A DNA stretch of 6,811 nucleotides from the NCBI GenBank assembly GCA_016866815.1, contig VGKZ01000058.1:1-6811 (forward strand), read 5' to 3'. The notes under the pieces are model-generated. The model worked only from the letters and a program-made list of their open reading frames with translations. It was not told where the DNA came from and made no database searches. This document shows, piece after piece, positions 4,433 through 6,811 of the stretch (position 1 is the stretch's first letter; each line of letters starts with the position of its first letter). The position numbers and the translations under genes are program-made. This DNA comes from Candidatus Peregrinibacteria bacterium. Lineage in GTDB: Bacteria > Patescibacteriota > Gracilibacteria > Peribacterales > Peribacteraceae.

Positions 4433-5848
4433 TCATTCGATCCATCCCGTTCCCTTGAGATCTCTGAGGGTTGCGTTGACGAAGATGTCCGCGACGGCGG
4501 GGGTGGCACCTTCGCGTTCCTCCAGGAGGACGATGACGAAGTACCTCCGTCGTCCGGAACCGGCGGTGGTTGTGACTTTCTCCAGCGCAACGCCGCGATG
4601 GCCGTTTTCATCTTCCAGGAACACCGATTGGTGAATGAAGCTCTCGGCCGTCGGGAGGAAAAAGGGGAGGATGTCCTCCGTGAGCCAGAGGTCTGTATCG
4701 TCGCTTCCCGATGAACGGATAGTCGAACTGCTCAGCAACGCTTTCACTTCATGCATGCGCTGCTTGCGCGCGGCAGTTTCCAGCGTACGCGACACGGTAT
4801 CGAACGCTTCGATGATCCTGTCGTCGCCGACGCGCTGCTTCCACCCCTGCGAGAAGCTCACATCGTCTGTCAGCTCGTTGATCGCGCGCTTCGTATAGCG
4901 CGTGCCGCAACCGGCCATTGCGTAGCCCGTCTGGTAGCAGTCCGGCTGTTTCACCGGAACGTAGGTTGGACGGCGGTACTGCGTGCCGTAGATATCCGGA
5001 GCTCTTTCTTTGTTTTTCAGGGGCTTCTCCGTATACATCGCAGGTTTCTCCATTTTCATTCCCATTGCGGGCATGTTGGTCCACAGCATGTCCGCGAGTC
5101 CGCTTTTGATCAGAAGCGACTTTAACGCGTCTGCGCTGATGGTTTCCTTCGGTACATCGATCACCACACCGGCGCCATGCGGCTGCACTTCTCCCGTCAT
5201 GGAGAACCTGCCGTCCGACATATGTACTTTGCCAAAGGTGAAATTATCGTTCTTCACGTTCCACCGGACGCGCATCTTCACCGGGCCATCTTTTTCCATC
5301 AGGGAATAGGCGCTGCCGCCCTTGAAGCGGGTTTCCTCCATCATCATGGTATCTGCGCTCGCCAGGAACTGCGTCCATGCATCATTCGCACCTGTCAGGT
5401 CGAGCTCGAGGAAATTCCAGAGGCCAAGGAAGGGGAACATTCCCTGATCAAATGCGATGTGTCCCACGGGGAACTCCGCCCACGCCGTTGCGTCCATATG
5501 CAGCGTCCTTCCTCCGGATGTGTGTTCCGCGCCCAGAAGCTTCAGGTACATGGTTTCCCCGAACACCAGCATCCTCGCGCGGACCGTCAGCGTGCTGCCG
5601 TTCCGGGAGAGCCACAATGTCATATCGTTCTTCTGCTTGTACCATGGACTCCACCGTCCTTCCTGCTGACCCGTACCCTTCACGGTTGCAGACATTCCGG
5701 CCTCCTCTCTGTGCGATTCAAAGCGGTACTCCAGAGGGAGTTTCGTTTCATTGACTGTTTGCAGAATCGCCGAAGGTGCCGGCGCCGCGGCAACGGTTAC
5801 AGGTGTGGCGAGAAACGCACACAGTGCAAGAACAGGGATGGTACGCAT
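4433..5848 (-). CDS. Secreted protein of unknown function with a Met-rich segment
   Basis: The 471-residue product starts with a Sec-type signal peptide (MRTIPVLALCAFLATPVTVA, likely cleaved after an Ala near 20-24) and has no later membrane helix, so it should be exported. Residues about 35-240 look rich in beta strands, with many short alternating hydrophobic segments. A Met-rich stretch at 254-271 has methionines at 254, 259, 262, 264, 266 and 271. A linker with two cysteines (C304, C314), probably a disulfide once exported, precedes a more helical part (about 325-370) and a final alpha/beta region (385-470). C10 lies in the hydrophobic core of the signal and is not a lipobox. I recognise no family. 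It precedes the cysteine-rich and CPVC genes on the same strand with a 44-base gap, so read-through could join them. The predicted leader has no Shine-Dalgarno sequence. Confidence 0.82.
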   Translation of the reverse strand: MRTIPVLALCAFLATPVTVAAAPAPSAILQTVNETKLPLEYRFESHREEAGMSATVKGTGQQEGRWSPWYKQKNDMTLWLSRNGSTLTVRARMLVFGETMYLKLLGAEHTSGGRTLHMDATAWAEFPVGHIAFDQGMFPFLGLWNFLELDLTGANDAWTQFLASADTMMMEETRFKGGSAYSLMEKDGPVKMRVRWNVKNDNFTFGKVHMSDGRFSMTGEVQPHGAGVVIDVPKETISADALKSLLIKSGLADMLWTNMPAMGMKMEKPAMYTEKPLKNKERAPDIYGTQYRRPTYVPVKQPDCYQTGYAMAGCGTRYTKRAINELTDDVSFSQGWKQRVGDDRIIEAFDTVSRTLETAARKQRMHEVKALLSSSTIRSSGSDDTDLWLTEDILPFFLPTAESFIHQSVFLEDENGHRGVALEKVTTTAGSGRRRYFVIVLLEEREGATPAVADIFVNATLRDLKGTGWIE

Positions 5849-5873
5849 CGCGAAGGGGGAGGGGTTGCTTAGT

Positions 5874-5902
5874 ATTGTAGTGCGGGGGGAGTGGGTTTGC
5901 TA
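5874..5902 (-). promoter_or_regulatory. Candidate promoter of the secreted-protein gene
   Basis: On the minus strand TACAAT (5874-5879) lies 17 bases after a weak -35, TAGCAA (5897-5902, three of six). The leader to the ATG at 5848 would be about 18 bases and is C-rich (CCCCTCCCCC), with no Shine-Dalgarno. Confidence 0.42.
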
Positions 5903-5930
5903 TAGAAAGTGTATGGGGGGAGGCATGGAG

Positions 5931-5957
5931 GGAAATCAAGGAAACCAAAGAAACCGA
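5931..5957. repeat. Nine-base tandem array (GGAAACCAA-like) in the terminator tail
   Basis: GGAAATCAA (5931-5939), GGAAACCAA (5940-5948) and AGAAACCGA (5949-5957) repeat with period nine. On the minus strand this is TTTC/TTGG-rich and forms the T-rich tail of the rplL terminator. Confidence 0.8.
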
Positions 5958-5975
5958 AGGGGGTTTACCCTTCGG
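5937..5975 (-). terminator. Intrinsic terminator of the rplJ-rplL operon
   Basis: On the minus strand CCGAAGGG (5975-5968) pairs perfectly with CCCTTCGG (5961-5954) around a six-base loop TAAACC. TTTCTTTGGTTTCC follows at once. The eight-pair GC-rich stem lies 22 bases after the rplL stop and isolates the ribosomal operon from the secreted-protein gene. Confidence 0.88.
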
Positions 5976-5992
5976 CAACTTCGGAAACTTCG
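5970..5992. repeat. Nine-base tandem array (CTTCGGNAA) between the rplL stop and its terminator
   Basis: CTTCGGCAA (5970-5978), CTTCGGAAA (5979-5987) and the partial CTTCG (5988-5992) repeat with period nine. The first copy is also one arm of the terminator stem, so alternative copies could compete for pairing with the other arm. Confidence 0.75.
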
Positions 5993-5997
5993 TATGC

Positions 5998-6396
5998 TTA
6001 CTTCAAGTTTACCTTCGCACCGGCTGCCTCCAGCTTCTTCTTTGCTTCTGCTGCTTCTGCCTTTGGTACGTTCTCCTTGATCACCTTCGGAGCACCGTCG
6101 ACTGCAGCCTTTGCTTCGGCGAGACCGAGGCCCGTGATTTCACGGACAACCTTGATCACCGCAATCTTCTGTGCGCCGGCATCGGCGAGTTCAAGAGAGA
6201 AGGCGTCCTTCTCTTCGGCTGGAGCTGCGCCTGCAGCGCCGCCAGCGGCAGCTGCGACAGCAACCGGAGCAGCGGCGGAAATGCCGTACTCCTTTTCCAT
6301 GTACTTCACGACGTTATTCAACTGAACAACGTTGAGCTTTTCGACGGCGTCGATAACCGCCTGCTCCTCTTTCGAAAGGGTAACCGTATCGCTCAT
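5998..6396 (-). CDS. rplL: 50S ribosomal protein L7/L12
   Basis: L7/L12 forms dimers that make up the mobile ribosomal stalk, which recruits and stimulates translation GTPases such as EF-Tu and EF-G. The 132-residue product has the standard three parts: a helical dimerisation domain (about 1-38) that binds L10, an Ala/Gly/Pro hinge (about 41-60) and the globular C-terminal domain (about 61-132). The factor-binding surface is kept: K77, I78, I81, K82, R85 and K96 match the E. coli positions K65, V66, I69, K70, R73 and K84 in the block A-V-I-K-V-V-R-E-I-T-G-L-G-L-A-E-A-K. It follows rplJ after 31 bases, the normal order. The ATG at 6394-6396 is preceded by pyrimidine-rich sequence (CCCCATTCTCCC) with no Shine-Dalgarno, which is unexpected for such a highly expressed gene. 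A strong terminator follows. Confidence 0.97.
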   Translation of the reverse strand: MSDTVTLSKEEQAVIDAVEKLNVVQLNNVVKYMEKEYGISAAAPVAVAAAAGGAAGAAPAEEKDAFSLELADAGAQKIAVIKVVREITGLGLAEAKAAVDGAPKVIKENVPKAEAAEAKKKLEAAGAKVNLK

Positions 6397-6417
6397 GGGA
6401 GAATGGGGAATGGGGAT
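6397..6417. repeat. Short period-7 repeat in the rplJ-rplL spacer
   Basis: GGGAGAA (6397-6403), TGGGGAA (6404-6410) and TGGGGAT (6411-6417) form a weak run of related heptads that fills most of the 31-base spacer and touches the rplL start codon. With so few copies it could be chance, but it has the same period as the other arrays. Confidence 0.4.
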
Positions 6418-6427
6418 AGAGAAAAAA

Positions 6428-6811
6428 TTAAGCAGTGGGAGGGGCAGCTTCGGGGGCAGCTGCTGCGGCGGGAGCCTTGGCGAATCCGCCTTTGTCCGCC
6501 ATCTGGTTCAGAGCGCGTGCAAAGCCTCCGAGCGGAGACGAACACATGCCTGCAAACTTGTTGAGAGGTGCATTGAGCATGCCGATGAACATCCCGAGGA
6601 GCTGCTCGCGGCCCGGCATCTTTGCGAGCTCAATTGCCTGTTCCTTCGAGAGGATCTTGCCGTCGTACACACCGCCGATCAGTTTCACCTGATCGTGATC
6701 TCTGCCGAACTTGAAGGCGACCTGTGCACCGGAGAGAGGATCATTGAAGCTGAAGATACAGGCGACAGGACCTTCCAGATCATCGGCTTCGACGAGGGGA
6801 AAGCCCGCTTC
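6428..6811 (-). CDS. rplJ: 50S ribosomal protein L10, C-terminal part, cut by the right window edge
   Basis: The frame is open from base 6811 down to TAA at 6428-6430, giving 127 residues. L10 binds 23S rRNA near L11 and carries the L7/L12 dimers. Family blocks visible are D-L-E-G-P-V-A-C-I-F-S-F-N-D-P, K-L-I-G-G-V-Y-D-G-K-I-L-S, A-K-M-P-G-R-E-Q-L-L-G-M-F-I-G-M-L-N-A-P-L, and the C-terminal helix F-A-R-A-L-N-Q-M that holds L7/L12. The internal methionine within the family core is not the true start; the gene enters from outside the window and the N-terminal RNA-binding part is missing here. After the stalk-binding helix comes an Ala/Pro-rich tail (AKAPAAAAAPEAAPPTA), similar in composition to the L7/L12 hinge. 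The rplL gene lies 31 bases downstream. Confidence 0.95.
   Translation of the reverse strand, partial: EAGFPLVEADDLEGPVACIFSFNDPLSGAQVAFKFGRDHDQVKLIGGVYDGKILSKEQAIELAKMPGREQLLGMFIGMLNAPLNKFAGMCSSPLGGFARALNQMADKGGFAKAPAAAAAPEAAPPTA

Noticed and set aside
2944..5848. UGA recoded as glycine, as in Gracilibacteria or SR1
   Set aside because: UGA ends the genes with stops at 2944, 3723, 4161 and 4433 where protein domains or tails naturally finish, and no UGA interrupts a conserved domain.
5177..5872. Plus-strand open frame of 231 codons opposite the secreted-protein gene
   Set aside because: The minus-strand frame is longer, has a signal peptide and a suitable promoter. The plus-strand product is rich in Arg, His and Cys, as expected of a shadow frame.

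Overview
The window looks like a piece of a bacterial chromosome with moderately high GC. Small, streamlined genes, very short spacers, a ribosomal stalk gene pair and period-7 intergenic repeats suggest a candidate-phyla-radiation lineage such as Peregrinibacteria/Peribacteria. That placement is an inference from gene style, not from a marker alignment. UGA is used as a real stop by at least four genes, so the UGA-to-glycine code of Gracilibacteria/SR1 does not apply.

Layout. Eight genes lie on the minus strand and one on the plus strand. From the right edge leftwards: the C-terminal part of rplJ (ribosomal protein L10) and complete rplL (L7/L12), closed by a strong intrinsic terminator. Next comes a set of three envelope-type genes: a 471-residue secreted protein of unknown function, a 75-residue membrane-anchored cysteine-rich protein, and a 144-residue membrane protein with a CPVC motif. 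A DUF1624/HGSNAT-type membrane acyltransferase follows. It converges on the single plus-strand gene, a D-isomer-specific 2-hydroxyacid dehydrogenase. That dehydrogenase is divergent from a LytR-CpsA-Psr (LCP) family gene, which is followed after 6 bases by a membrane-protein-like gene cut by the left edge.

How the genes fit together. The LCP protein probably attaches polymers to the cell envelope. The acyltransferase-like protein and the three envelope genes are also membrane or exported proteins, so most of the window between the ribosomal genes and the left edge concerns the cell surface. The dehydrogenase is a lone metabolic gene, perhaps for D-lactate or a related 2-hydroxyacid.

Most unusual signal. 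Several intergenic gaps contain short tandem arrays with a period of exactly seven bases but a different unit in each gap. Two arrays run through stop codons and one forms almost the whole predicted 5' leader of a gene. Two nine-base arrays surround the rplL terminator. Almost no gene has a Shine-Dalgarno sequence. TACAAT -10 boxes recur upstream of four minus-strand genes, one placed so that the mRNA should be leaderless. No mobile element, tRNA, CRISPR array or defence system was seen.
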